Shown in pieces: positions 49,129-60,766 of a stretch of DNA of 64,000 nt; within the stretch, counting starts at the first letter, position 1, and each line of letters opens with the position of its first letter. The stretch is from Vibrio sinus (GTDB lineage: Bacteria > Pseudomonadota > Gammaproteobacteria > Enterobacterales > Vibrionaceae): assembly GCF_023634645.1 (NCBI RefSeq), contig NZ_JAMKMR010000006.1, positions 124,001 to 188,000 of the forward strand, given 5' to 3'. The translations under genes and the position numbers were made by a program. The notes beneath the pieces were generated by a model, which was not told where the DNA came from, searched no databases, and saw only the letters and a program-made list of their open reading frames with translations.

Positions 49129-49809
49129 ATGCCAGTAAATACTATTTTAGGGTTATTTGCAAAGTCCCCTATTAAGCCTTTGCAACGTCACATAGTTTGT
49201 GTCAACGAATGTGCCTCGCACTTGGTTAACTTTTTTGAAGTCAGTTCAAAAGGTGACTGGGAAAAAGCGGGCGAAATTCGCGCACAAATCTCACATTTGG
49301 AAAAAGAAGCCGACGTTTTAAAACGTGAAATTCGTTTAAAACTTCCTCGCGGTTTGTTCATGCCAGTGGACAGAAGCGACATGCTTGAGCTTCTCACTCA
49401 ACAAGATAAGCTCGCCAATCTAGCAAAAGATATCGCTGGTCGCGTTTTTGGCCGTCAATTAGTGATACCTGAACCATTGCAAGAAAACTTCATTGCGTAT
49501 GTGAAACGTTGCCTTGATGCAGCGGATCAAGCGCAGAAAGTCATCAACGAGCTTGATGAACTATTGGAAACTGGATTTAAAGGTCGTGAAGTAACACTCG
49601 TGGCTGAAATGATCCATCAACTGGATGTGATTGAAGACGACACCGATGCGATGCAAATCGAACTACGCCAGCAATTGATGGCTATTGAGTCGAAATACAA
49701 CCCTATCGATGTCATGTTCTTATACAAAATTTTGGAATGGGTTGGTGGTATTGCCGATCAAGCGCAGCGCGTTGGTGCTCGTTTAGAAGTAATGCTTTCT
49801 CGTTCTTAA
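49129..49809 (+). CDS. DUF47 (TIGR00153) PhoU-like protein paired with Pit
   Basis: A 226-residue all-helical protein of the DUF47/TIGR00153 family, distantly related to PhoU and commonly encoded just before a Pit phosphate transporter. Visible features are LGLFAKSPIKPLQRHI, an acidic helix HLEKEADVLKREIRLKLPRGLFMPVDRSDMLELL and a C-terminal KILEWVGGIADQAQRVGARLEVM; acidic and histidine residues could bind metal as in PhoU. Its likely job is to control or partner the adjacent phosphate transporter, but no mechanism is shown by sequence. Confidence 0.9.
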   Translation: MPVNTILGLFAKSPIKPLQRHIVCVNECASHLVNFFEVSSKGDWEKAGEIRAQISHLEKEADVLKREIRLKLPRGLFMPVDRSDMLELLTQQDKLANLAKDIAGRVFGRQLVIPEPLQENFIAYVKRCLDAADQAQKVINELDELLETGFKGREVTLVAEMIHQLDVIEDDTDAMQIELRQQLMAIESKYNPIDVMFLYKILEWVGGIADQAQRVGARLEVMLSRS

Positions 49810-49832
49810 ATTTTTAGGTAACCACTTAAATA

Positions 49833-49913
49833 AAAGCAAAACAATCACCCTCTAGAGCTCGCGAGCAAAGCCAACACTTCGCTCTTAGGCTCTGTTGTGC
49901 CTTGTTTTGCTGT
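49833..49913 (+). repeat. Structured spacer between DUF47 gene and pit
   Basis: Outer arms AGCAAAACAA (49835-49844) and TTGTTTTGCT (49902-49911) are a perfect 10-base inverted repeat 57 bases apart. Inside lie further complementary pieces, including the palindrome GCTCGCGAGC (49857-49866) and AGAGC with GCTCT. The transcript could fold into a branched structure ending 30 bases before the pit ATG. Confidence 0.5.
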
Positions 49914-49940
49914 GTATGTTATTAACAACTAGGTAATACG

Positions 49941-51200
49941 ATGGAAATCCTTGCGCATTACGGCACAGTCCTGATTTCATTGGCAGCAGTTTTTGGTCTT
50001 TTAATGGCTATTGGTATCGGGGCTAACGATGTGGCAAATGCCATGGGCACTTCAGTGGGCTCAAAAGCATTAACCGTAAAACAAGCGATCTTAATTGCAA
50101 TGGTCTTCGAGTTTGCAGGAGCTTATCTTGCAGGCGGACAAGTCACCGACACCATCCGAAAAGGTGTTATTGAACCTTCTCTTTTCGCCCACCATCCTGA
50201 GGTTTTGGTCTACGGCATGTTAGCGGCATTGCTTGCTGCAGGTGCATGGCTTCTTATCGCCTCTTACATGGGCTGGCCTGTGTCTACCACACACTCTATC
50301 ATCGGCGCTATCATCGGCTTCGCATGCGTTTCTGTGGGCTCAGATGCAGTAAACTGGAGCTCTTTTAAAGGTATTGTAGGCAGTTGGATCGTGACACCTA
50401 TCATCGCCGGTTTCCTTGCCTATCTGATTTTTGTCAGTGCGCAGCGGTTAATATTTGATACCGAAAAACCTCTAGAGAATGCCAAAAGATTTGTTCCGGT
50501 GTACATGTTCATCACAACAATGGTCATTGCTCTGGTCACCATCAAAAAAGGCCTAACTCACGTTGGCTTGCATCTTACTAATGTGGAAGCGTGGATCTGG
50601 GCAACCGTCATTTCTGCCCTAGTAATGATTGGTGGCTACCTCTACATCCAAAAGAAATTTGCTAACCGCGAAGATGATCATGGTTTTGCTGGCGTTGAGA
50701 GTATCTTCAGCATCCTAATGGTGGTAACGGCTTGTGCAATGGCATTTGCGCACGGCTCAAACGATGTAGCCAATGCGATTGGCCCACTTGCCGCCGTAGT
50801 ATCAACCGTGACTCAGCTAGGTACCGTTGCATCAAAAAGTGCGATTGCTTGGTGGATTCTGCCACTGGGTGGTATTGGTATCGTAATTGGCCTAGCCACC
50901 ATGGGACACCGTGTAATGGCGACTGTGGGTACCGGTATTACTGAACTTACCCCAAGCCGAGGCTTTGCAGCGCAGTTAGCCACCGCTTCAACTGTCGTAT
51001 TAGCGTCTGGAACGGGTTTACCTATTTCTACTACTCAAACACTCGTTGGTGCGGTACTTGGCGTGGGCTTTGCCCGTGGTATCGCAGCATTGAACCTTGG
51101 CGTAGTACGTAACATCGTTGCATCTTGGATTATTACGCTACCAGCGGGCGCTCTGCTATCGGTTGTGTTTTTCTACGCAATCCGTGCAGTATTCAGCTAA
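49941..51200 (+). CDS. pit: Low-affinity inorganic phosphate transporter, Pit family
   Basis: A proton-coupled transporter for inorganic phosphate, probably as a metal-phosphate complex, in the inner membrane. The 419-residue product has about ten to twelve helices. The duplicated Pit signatures are GIGANDVANAMGTSVGSKAL near residue 27 and FAHGSNDVANAIGPLAAV near 270, and each half also has a PVSTTHSIIGAI or PISTTQTLVGAV motif. It is the second gene after DUF47. Confidence 0.95.
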   Translation: MEILAHYGTVLISLAAVFGLLMAIGIGANDVANAMGTSVGSKALTVKQAILIAMVFEFAGAYLAGGQVTDTIRKGVIEPSLFAHHPEVLVYGMLAALLAAGAWLLIASYMGWPVSTTHSIIGAIIGFACVSVGSDAVNWSSFKGIVGSWIVTPIIAGFLAYLIFVSAQRLIFDTEKPLENAKRFVPVYMFITTMVIALVTIKKGLTHVGLHLTNVEAWIWATVISALVMIGGYLYIQKKFANREDDHGFAGVESIFSILMVVTACAMAFAHGSNDVANAIGPLAAVVSTVTQLGTVASKSAIAWWILPLGGIGIVIGLATMGHRVMATVGTGITELTPSRGFAAQLATASTVVLASGTGLPISTTQTLVGAVLGVGFARGIAALNLGVVRNIVASWIITLPAGALLSVVFFYAIRAVFS

Positions 51201-51252
51201 GTCAGGTCAATGGAGTGTTAATACACTGTCATTATTGACTCAAACGCACAGA

Positions 51253-51280
51253 AAGGGAGGTTTTGCCTCCCTTCTTTGTT
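51253..51280 (+). terminator. pit terminator
   Basis: AAGGGAGG (51253-51260) pairs with CCTCCCTT (51266-51273) and is followed by CTTTGTT, a moderate T run. Confidence 0.7.
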
Positions 51281-51342
51281 GCACTACGTTCAGAAACTTC
51301 TTACTATTTCAGCTGTAACTCAACACCCAGATAAATAAGACA

Positions 51343-51366
51343 ATACCTAAGTTACCTGAAGGTATA
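51343..51366. repeat. Second, diverged copy of the possible intergenic repeat
   Basis: ATACCTAAGTTACCTGAAGG resembles TATACCCAAGTTACTTCAAG at 18610. It is flanked by its own inverted ends, ATACCT and AGGTAT. It lies in the pit-ygiM gap, where nothing else is recognised apart from the pit terminator. Confidence 0.3.
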
Positions 51367-51458
51367 TCTACTACTATTTAATTGCTCGTTTCACTGCTAA
51401 AGTACTAAGCGAATGAGCCGTTAAATACAAAAATTTAAGAAAAGTTAAAGGATTTACC

Positions 51459-52073
51459 GTGAACAAGCTGATTTGCGTCGTTTTAGTCTCAATGCTAACT
51501 GCCCCTCTTGCATTTGCACAAGACAGATATATCGCAGACAAATTATTTACTTATATACACTCAGGCCCAAGTAACCAGTATCGCATTATTGGCAGTGTTG
51601 ACGCTGGACAAAAAGTGCAATATCTAAAAGTAGATAAAGACACTGGCTACACAGAAATCATCGATGAAAAAGGCCGCACTGGTTGGGTAGAAAGTCGCTT
51701 TGTGACGACACAAGAAAGCATGGCAGTGAGACTTCCTAAGCTTGAGAAAGAGCTTGCGGATGTAAAAAAACAGCTCGCGGATGCCAAAACGAACTCAGAC
51801 AGTGAGAAAGCGGGATTGGTTAACTCATTAGCCGCTCGCAACCAGCAAATTTCTGAGTTAGAGCAAAACTACAGTGATATCAGCCAGAAGCTGACGGCCT
51901 CTCAAACTGAAATCCGCAAACTTCGCGCTCGCATTGACACTCAGAAAGAAGATTTGTTGATGAAATACTTCATGTATGGCGGTGGTGTTGCAGGTGGCGG
52001 TCTGATCTTCGGCTTGTTGCTTCCACATCTTATCCCTCGCCGTAAGAAGAGCCACCCAGGTTGGGTCAACTAA
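51459..52073 (+). CDS. ygiM: YgiM-type membrane protein with SH3 domain (TIGR04211)
   Basis: The 204-residue product has a signal peptide (about 1-20, ending AFA), a bacterial SH3 domain (about 24-88, IHSGPSNQYRIIGSVDAGQKVQ through GWVESRFV), a coiled coil (about 95-165) and a C-terminal membrane helix (about 170-190) followed by basic RRKK. This suits a periplasmic protein anchored in the inner membrane. Its role is not established. In E. coli it also lies just before cca. Confidence 0.92.
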   Translation: MNKLICVVLVSMLTAPLAFAQDRYIADKLFTYIHSGPSNQYRIIGSVDAGQKVQYLKVDKDTGYTEIIDEKGRTGWVESRFVTTQESMAVRLPKLEKELADVKKQLADAKTNSDSEKAGLVNSLAARNQQISELEQNYSDISQKLTASQTEIRKLRARIDTQKEDLLMKYFMYGGGVAGGGLIFGLLLPHLIPRRKKSHPGWVN

Positions 52074-52101
52074 CGGCGGCACTGAAGACACTATTGACCA
52101 T

Positions 52102-52127
52102 ATGGCCACGACAACGTGGCCATTTTG
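52102..52127 (+). terminator. ygiM terminator
   Basis: ATGGCCACG (52102-52110) pairs perfectly with CGTGGCCAT (52115-52123) around ACAA, followed by TTTGT. Confidence 0.75.
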
Positions 52128-52223
52128 TATTCTAAATATCAAAAGCTCGCCTTAACGCCAATCTATACTTTGATTAGGCGTAGACGCAATTCAACATCAC
52201 TTTTCGGGCAGATTGGACATCAA

Positions 52224-53435
52224 ATGAAAACGTACTTAGTTGGTGGAGCAGTTCGAGACCAACTACTCAACCTCGACAATCATGATAAAGACTGGTTGGT
52301 CATTGGCAGTACCCCTGAGGAAATGCAGTCCCATGGTTTTCTTCCTGTAGGCAAAGACTTTCCCGTTTTCCTTCACCCCAAAAATAAAGAAGAATATGCC
52401 CTCGCCCGAACGGAAAAAAAGGTCGCGTCTGGCTATACTGGCTTCGAGTGCTACTTCTCACCCGATGTCACGCTAGAAGAAGATTTACTCAGACGCGATC
52501 TCACTATCAACGCCATCGCTCAAGATAGCTCTGGTCAACTCGTTGATCCTTATGGCGGACAAGAAGATATTAACAATAAAGTGCTTCGCCACGTCTCTGA
52601 AGCTTTTAGCGAAGATCCGCTGCGCGTGCTCAGAGTGGCTCGCTTTGCCGCAAAACTTCATCACCTTGGCTTCACGGTCGCCAAAGAAACAATGGCATTG
52701 ATGCAAATGATGAGCAGCCAAGGCGAGCTGAATCATTTGACTGCCGAAAGAGTCTGGCAGGAATGGTATAAATCATTAAATACCCAAAGCCCACACGTGT
52801 TTTTGTCTACCTTAAAACAATGTGGCGCGCTTAAGATTGTCCTTCCGGAAATTGATTGCTTATTTGGCGTCCCACAACCTGAAAAGTGGCACCCAGAAAT
52901 CGATACCGGAGTACACACCATAATGGTCGCAGAGCAAGCAGCAAAGCTGTCTAGCTCCCCCACCGTTCGTTTTGCCGCTCAGTTGCACGATTTGGGCAAA
53001 GGCTTAACCGCAAAAGAAAATTGGCCAAGTCATAAAATGCACGAACACACGGGCTTGAACGTCATAGAAGCCCTATGCGAGCGCCTTCGTGTACCAAAAG
53101 AATTCAAACAGCTGGCATTATTGGTTTGCGAGCAGCACACTAATATCCACCGCGCGGCAGAGCTTAAACCAGCAACAAAATTAAAAGTGCTCAATAAACT
53201 TGATGCTTGGCGTAAACAAGAAAGATTCCATGACATACTCCTTTGTTGCCAGGCCGATCATGCCGGCCGATTAGGACTGGAAAATGAACCTTACCCACAA
53301 AAAGATATTTTCCTAGCAGCCTATCAACGTGCTCAGAGCATCACAGCCAAGGACGTCATCGCCGATGGTTTTAGCGGAGCGAATATACGTGTTGAGCTCG
53401 ACAAAAGACGTGTACAAGCGATACGAGCAGGATGA
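52224..53435 (+). CDS. cca: Multifunctional CCA tRNA nucleotidyltransferase
   Basis: CCA enzyme adds or repairs the 3' CCA of tRNAs without a template. I choose the ATG at 52224 (MKTYLVGGAVRDQLL, 403 residues), where the family begins; the frame is open back to 52116 but that part has no resemblance and overlaps the ygiM terminator. The nucleotidyltransferase motif GGAVRD, RRDLTINAIA and EDPLRVLRVARFAAKL are present. A C-terminal HD domain (AAQLHDLGKG) marks the multifunctional gammaproteobacterial form with phosphatase and 2',3'-cyclic phosphodiesterase activity. Confidence 0.97.
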   Translation: MKTYLVGGAVRDQLLNLDNHDKDWLVIGSTPEEMQSHGFLPVGKDFPVFLHPKNKEEYALARTEKKVASGYTGFECYFSPDVTLEEDLLRRDLTINAIAQDSSGQLVDPYGGQEDINNKVLRHVSEAFSEDPLRVLRVARFAAKLHHLGFTVAKETMALMQMMSSQGELNHLTAERVWQEWYKSLNTQSPHVFLSTLKQCGALKIVLPEIDCLFGVPQPEKWHPEIDTGVHTIMVAEQAAKLSSSPTVRFAAQLHDLGKGLTAKENWPSHKMHEHTGLNVIEALCERLRVPKEFKQLALLVCEQHTNIHRAAELKPATKLKVLNKLDAWRKQERFHDILLCCQADHAGRLGLENEPYPQKDIFLAAYQRAQSITAKDVIADGFSGANIRVELDKRRVQAIRAG

Positions 53436-53706
53436 TAATCTGAGCATTTAATGAGCAAAATTGTGCATATGAAGCCCAGTATGCTTTGTATTGTTGATAG
53501 CACAAAGTCTAGAACATTATTTTAGAAAATAGATATCTATTCTTGAGATTGTATGGTTGCGCTTTGTAAAGTAAGAAGTTTCTATCGAGTTGTTTTTTTG
53601 CTAGGTATAAAAAAATAAATAAAAATAAATAACCCACTTGAATCACAACAAATAGATGTATACTCCATCGGCTATTTTTCAATAAACTTGTAACAGAGAT
53701 CAAAAA

Positions 53707-55608
53707 ATGAACCTAGAGCGAGAACAACTGCGAGATCACGAACAAGAAGTTAAATTGTTCCGCAGGCGTGCTTTCATGGCTTTTTTTGGTCTTCTTTTGC
53801 TCGTTGTTGCGCTCATTAGTAACTTATACAAACTACAAGTAGATGACTACAAGAGTTACACAACTCAGTCTAACGACAACAGCATTCAGATCCTACCCGT
53901 ACCGCCACCACGGGGCCTAATCTATGATAGAAATGGTAATGTTCTGGCAAAAAACATCACCGTTTACAATTTGGACGTTACTCCCGAAAAAGTAGAGAAC
54001 CCCAAAGCAACGATTGAACGCCTGCAACAATATATGCAACTTACGCCGGAGCAAATTCAGCAGTTTTACAAATTGGTTCATAGTTGGAGTCGCCGCTTTA
54101 GCGAAAAAGACTTTATAACTGATCTTACCGATAAACAAGTCGCCGAATTCTCTGTTCATGAATACGAATTTCCAGGGCTTTCTATTGAGGCAGGCCTAAA
54201 ACGCTATTATCCCTACGGTGAAGTCCTTACCCATGTGTTGGGTTATGTTGGCCGTATTAACGATAGAGACGAAGCACAACTTATCAAAGAAGGAAAAGCG
54301 GACAACTACGAAGGCACCAAGTACATTGGCAAAATCGGCATCGAAAAGTACTACGAAAACGTGTTACATGGTACAAAAGGCTACGAGAGAGTCGAAGTGA
54401 ATAGCCATGGTCGTATCGTACGTGTACTCAAATACGTACCACCTATTCCAGGTAAAGACATTGTTTTAAATATCGATATCAAGCTTCAAGAATACATTTA
54501 TAAACTGATTCATGAGAAGAAGCACCCAGGTAGTGCCATCGTTATCGACCCAAGAAACGATAGCGTTCTCGCTATGGTATCGAGCCCAAGTTACAACCCA
54601 AACCCATTTGTCGATGGCATATCTAGCAAAGCCTATCGTAAACTGCTCGACAACCCTCAGCACCCATTGCTTAACCGAGCAACATTAGGAATTTATCCTC
54701 CAGGTTCAACCGTCAAACCCTTTATCACGGTGGCCGCGTTAGACACAGGAGTGATCACACCAACGTCGACCATTGATGACCGCAATGGGCAATGGCGAAT
54801 CCCACACTCCAAGGATAAGCACATTTACCATGAAGCGGATAGATGGGGCTATGGCATTGTCAATGTCACCAAAGCTATCGAAGAATCAGTGGACTCATTT
54901 TTCTACAATATTGCTTATAAGATGGGTATCGACAGGTTATCTACCTGGATGAACAAGTTTGGTTTTGGCGAAAACACCGACATCGATATAGATGAAGAAA
55001 GCAGCGCTAACATGCCAACCAAAGCTTGGAAACGTGCACGGCACCACGAACCTTGGTATGTGGGCGATACTATCCCGGTTGGTATTGGACAAGGTTACTG
55101 GACAGCAACCAACATGCAACTTGCCAAAGCACTCGTGACTTTGATTGATCATGGCAACATCGAGGAGCCGCACATACTGCGTGCCACTATAGATCATGGT
55201 GAGCAATTTAAAGATTTAGTGCTGAAGAAATACAAAACCATCCATGTTATGCAAGATGTACCGAAAAAAGATTGGGATGTAGCATTAAATGGTATGCGTT
55301 TAGTGGATATGGGCCATCTTGGTACAGCGCGCCGGGTATTTAGAGGTGCACCTTATACCAGTGGTGGTAAAACCGGTACTTCTCAGGTGTTTAGCTTGGA
55401 TAACAAAAACTATAACGCCAAGATAAAAGATGTGCACTTGCAAGACCACTCCCTATTCGAAAGTTTTGCACCATTTAAACATCCTAAATTTGTCGTCACG
55501 GTCATCATTGAACACGCAGGCTATGGTGTTGAATCAGCAGCGCCTATGGCCCGAAAAGTGCTCGATTACTGCATGAAAAACCTTGATAAATCAGGCAATG
55601 GAATGTAA
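53707..55608 (+). CDS. mrdA: Penicillin-binding protein 2 (elongation transpeptidase), lone copy
   Basis: A class B PBP of the PBP2 type, the crosslinking enzyme of the rod elongation machine. The 633-residue product has one membrane helix (about 22-41), the pedestal domain with PPRGLIYDRNG, and a full transpeptidase domain: GSTVKPF with catalytic Ser334, SVD in EESVDSFFYNIAYKMGIDRL, and GGKTGTSQ at Lys555. GDTIPVGIGQGYWTAT is diagnostic of PBP2. In E. coli mrdA sits next to rodA, rlpA and dacA; none is here, so this may be a second copy. An AT-rich 271-base gap precedes it. Confidence 0.95.
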   Translation: MNLEREQLRDHEQEVKLFRRRAFMAFFGLLLLVVALISNLYKLQVDDYKSYTTQSNDNSIQILPVPPPRGLIYDRNGNVLAKNITVYNLDVTPEKVENPKATIERLQQYMQLTPEQIQQFYKLVHSWSRRFSEKDFITDLTDKQVAEFSVHEYEFPGLSIEAGLKRYYPYGEVLTHVLGYVGRINDRDEAQLIKEGKADNYEGTKYIGKIGIEKYYENVLHGTKGYERVEVNSHGRIVRVLKYVPPIPGKDIVLNIDIKLQEYIYKLIHEKKHPGSAIVIDPRNDSVLAMVSSPSYNPNPFVDGISSKAYRKLLDNPQHPLLNRATLGIYPPGSTVKPFITVAALDTGVITPTSTIDDRNGQWRIPHSKDKHIYHEADRWGYGIVNVTKAIEESVDSFFYNIAYKMGIDRLSTWMNKFGFGENTDIDIDEESSANMPTKAWKRARHHEPWYVGDTIPVGIGQGYWTATNMQLAKALVTLIDHGNIEEPHILRATIDHGEQFKDLVLKKYKTIHVMQDVPKKDWDVALNGMRLVDMGHLGTARRVFRGAPYTSGGKTGTSQVFSLDNKNYNAKIKDVHLQDHSLFESFAPFKHPKFVVTVIIEHAGYGVESAAPMARKVLDYCMKNLDKSGNGM

Positions 55609-55631
55609 ATACCATTCAACCTCTAGTGTGT

Positions 55632-55660
55632 AAGGAGAAAGCAACTGCTTATCTCCTTGC
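55632..55660 (+). terminator. Possible mrdA terminator hairpin
   Basis: AAGGAGA (55632-55638) pairs with TCTCCTT (55652-55658), with AAGC and GCTT pairing inside. There is no long T run, so this is weak. Confidence 0.35.
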
Positions 55661-55818
55661 ATTGTCTTTCCCCGCTAGTAGCATTAAAGCTCGCCATCAC
55701 AGCTTCAGCCCGAAGTGAAATAAATGGGCATGATTCGCAAACTTAAGCAATAGTTAACACTGAAACATTGTCAATCTTCTACACAATGAAGTTGATTTCA
55801 AACCGTGTTGAGAAGCTT

Positions 55819-56598
55819 ATGATACAGGAAAAACATTGGCGAACCTTCATTTCAGCCTGCGCACTCATGTTAGTATGCTGGTTTACGACGCCAGTCTATG
55901 CCTCAGAGTGCCAACAAATCAAAGTGTCAGGCTCAACTGGCTGGCACCCCTTGTTGATCCAAGATGAAACCACTGGAGAAATCAGCGGCCTTGCCTACGA
56001 TATTATGTCTACTGTTAGCCGTCAGGTTTCGACGCCATTTGAATTTTTGCCGCGCCCATGGAAACGTGCCTTACTTAATCTCCAGCAGGGCCGAATAGAC
56101 ATTATTCTTGGTATTTACTGGACCAAGCAACGCGCACAAACCTACAACTACTCCAGTCCCATTTTTCAAAACGAGGCTCGCGTTTGGGTACTCAAAGACA
56201 AAACATTCACGTTTGAAAAACTCGCCGATCTGATTGGAAAAAGAGGGGATATCCCGTTAGGAGGCAGCTTTGGTGAAGAATTTGATCACTATGCTGAGCA
56301 GCACTTGTCGCTGCGTGAAATAGGTAAAAAGAACGAACATATTGCTAGGCTTCTAATAAACAGAAGCGATTTTTTCATTTCCGATTACTATGACACGCTA
56401 CCTGTACTGCGCGAGATGGGTGTTGAAAACAAAGTTGTTCCACTAGATATGCCTGTAAGCACGACACAAGTTTATTTTGCGTTTAGCCGAAGTTCGCCGT
56501 GCGCTTACCTCGCAGCCGACATAAACAATGCAATAGAAAGGTTGAGAAATGAAGGGACCTTGAAAAAGCTCATCAATAAATACTTGGTGCCAAATTAA
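55819..56598 (+). CDS. Periplasmic solute-binding protein (SBP family 3), no transporter nearby
   Basis: A probable periplasmic binding protein of the amino-acid-type family 3 fold. I choose the ATG at 55819 (MIQEKHWRTFISACAL, 259 residues), since it gives a normal signal peptide ending VYASE; the frame is open back to 55768. The mature part has KVSGSTGWHPLLIQDETTGEISGLAYDIM at the ligand lobe, GRIDIILGIYWTKQRAQTYNYSSPIF, and a C-terminal AIERLRNEGTLKKLINKYL typical of the family. Two cysteines, near the mature start and in SSPCAYL, could form a disulfide. No permease or ATPase gene is next to it; the ligand is unknown. Confidence 0.85.
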   Translation: MIQEKHWRTFISACALMLVCWFTTPVYASECQQIKVSGSTGWHPLLIQDETTGEISGLAYDIMSTVSRQVSTPFEFLPRPWKRALLNLQQGRIDIILGIYWTKQRAQTYNYSSPIFQNEARVWVLKDKTFTFEKLADLIGKRGDIPLGGSFGEEFDHYAEQHLSLREIGKKNEHIARLLINRSDFFISDYYDTLPVLREMGVENKVVPLDMPVSTTQVYFAFSRSSPCAYLAADINNAIERLRNEGTLKKLINKYLVPN

Positions 56599-56640
56599 CG
56601 TTAATCGACAAAAACTAAACTCAGATTATCATCGAACACA

Positions 56641-56670
56641 AAAAAGCGCCCCATCACTGGAGCGCTTTCA
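56641..56670 (-). terminator. eno terminator
   Basis: On the minus strand AAAGCGCTCCA pairs with TGGGGCGCTTT (one G-T pair) around GTGA, followed by a T run. Confidence 0.85.
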
Positions 56671-56700
56671 ACTTAGACAGTTAAAACAACCAATCTAGTA

Positions 56701-58023
<1,323 letters not shown>

Positions 58024-58075
58024 TTAAATGTCAATTCAATGAGGTGGCCGCATCAATGCAACCACCTGTATCTAT

Positions 58076-59788
<1,713 letters not shown>

Positions 59789-59889
59789 TTATCGCCACAA
59801 CGTGAAATCTATCACACCATTGCTAATTATTTTTTGCTTCAAATCAATTTGTCAATGAGCGCAAAAGCGACAATGATACACCAATTTAA

Positions 59890-60699
59890 TTAATCTTTAT
59901 GTTTCATTGATTTAACATCTTCTTGCTGTTTCACTTGATGCCAAACGTCATCCAACTGCTCAAGCGTTAATTGCGCTAATTCTTTTCCACGGCCGCTCAC
60001 AATGTGCTCCAGTGCTTGAAATCGGCGCGAAAATTTTTGGTTTGCTTTACTTAACGCCACCTCAGGATCTTTTCCTAGATGCCTCACCAAGTTCACCGTC
60101 GCAAACAGTAAATCGCCTAACTCTTCTTCCACTTTTTCTGGTGAGCCAGACTCCACCTCTTGCATCACTTCATCAATTTCTTCTTGCACCTTTTCAACCA
60201 CAGGTGGAAGTTCTGCCCAGTCAAACCCAACTTTGGCACACTTTTTCTGGATTTTATTGGCTTTTGATAACGCAGGAAGAGAGTGAGGAATTGAGTCTAA
60301 AATGCTGCTCTCAGTCTTGCCTGCCTGCTGCTTCTCTTTCGCTTTCTCTTGCTCCCAATTTTGGTTGAGATCCTCTTCTGCCACTTCCACCTCTGCAAAG
60401 ACATGGGGGTGCCGACGGGTCAACTTCTCATTAACGCTCTCGACGACCTCTGCAAAATCAAATAGCTGCTTCTCCTTTGCCAGTTGACTATAAAAAACCA
60501 CCTGGAATAAAAGATCGCCAAGTTCCTCTTTTAAATTGTTCCAATCTCGATTGCAAATCGCATCCACAACTTCAAAGGTTTCTTCTATCGTGTGAGGAAT
60601 AATGCTATCGAAGGACTGCTTTTTATCCCAAGGGCAACCCGTTTGAGGGTCACGAAGTTGAGACATGATTTGCTCAAGTTGTTGTATTGGATGGCTCAT
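59890..60699 (-). CDS. mazG: Nucleoside triphosphate pyrophosphohydrolase MazG
   Basis: MazG hydrolyses nucleoside triphosphates to monophosphates and in E. coli lowers ppGpp and slows starvation death. The 269-residue product has two tandem MazG domains. The first begins LRDPQTGCPWDKKQSFDSIIPHTIEETFEVVDAI with EELGDLLFQVVFYSQLA; the second has EVMQEVESGSPEKVEEELGDLLFATVNLVRHL. The acidic EExxE and ExxD metal residues are intact in both. It follows relA with only a terminator between; the mazEF toxin-antitoxin pair found here in E. coli is absent. Confidence 0.97.
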   Translation of the reverse strand: MSHPIQQLEQIMSQLRDPQTGCPWDKKQSFDSIIPHTIEETFEVVDAICNRDWNNLKEELGDLLFQVVFYSQLAKEKQLFDFAEVVESVNEKLTRRHPHVFAEVEVAEEDLNQNWEQEKAKEKQQAGKTESSILDSIPHSLPALSKANKIQKKCAKVGFDWAELPPVVEKVQEEIDEVMQEVESGSPEKVEEELGDLLFATVNLVRHLGKDPEVALSKANQKFSRRFQALEHIVSGRGKELAQLTLEQLDDVWHQVKQQEDVKSMKHKD

Positions 60700-60712
60700 G
60701 ATTTTTCCTAAT

Positions 60713-60738
60713 AAAAAGGCGAGTGTTCACTCGCCTTA
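60713..60738 (-). terminator. relA terminator
   Basis: AAGGCGAGTG (60716-60725) and CACTCGCCTT (60728-60737) form a perfect inverted repeat with a tiny loop; on the minus strand a T run follows. mazG starts 14 bases beyond, so it may depend on read-through or on its own promoter. Confidence 0.8.
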
Positions 60739-60766
60739 ACATGCACATTTATTGATCTTGATGAGG

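Noticed and set aside
52116..52223. Longer N-terminus for the CCA enzyme
   Set aside because: The extension crosses the ygiM terminator and has no family resemblance; CCA enzymes begin at MKTYLVGGAVRD-like sequence.
53590..53640. AT-rich direct repeat (AAATAAATAAAAATAAATAA-like)
   Set aside because: Low-complexity sequence; not enough to call an insertion end or regulatory array. Mentioned only as context for the lone mrdA.
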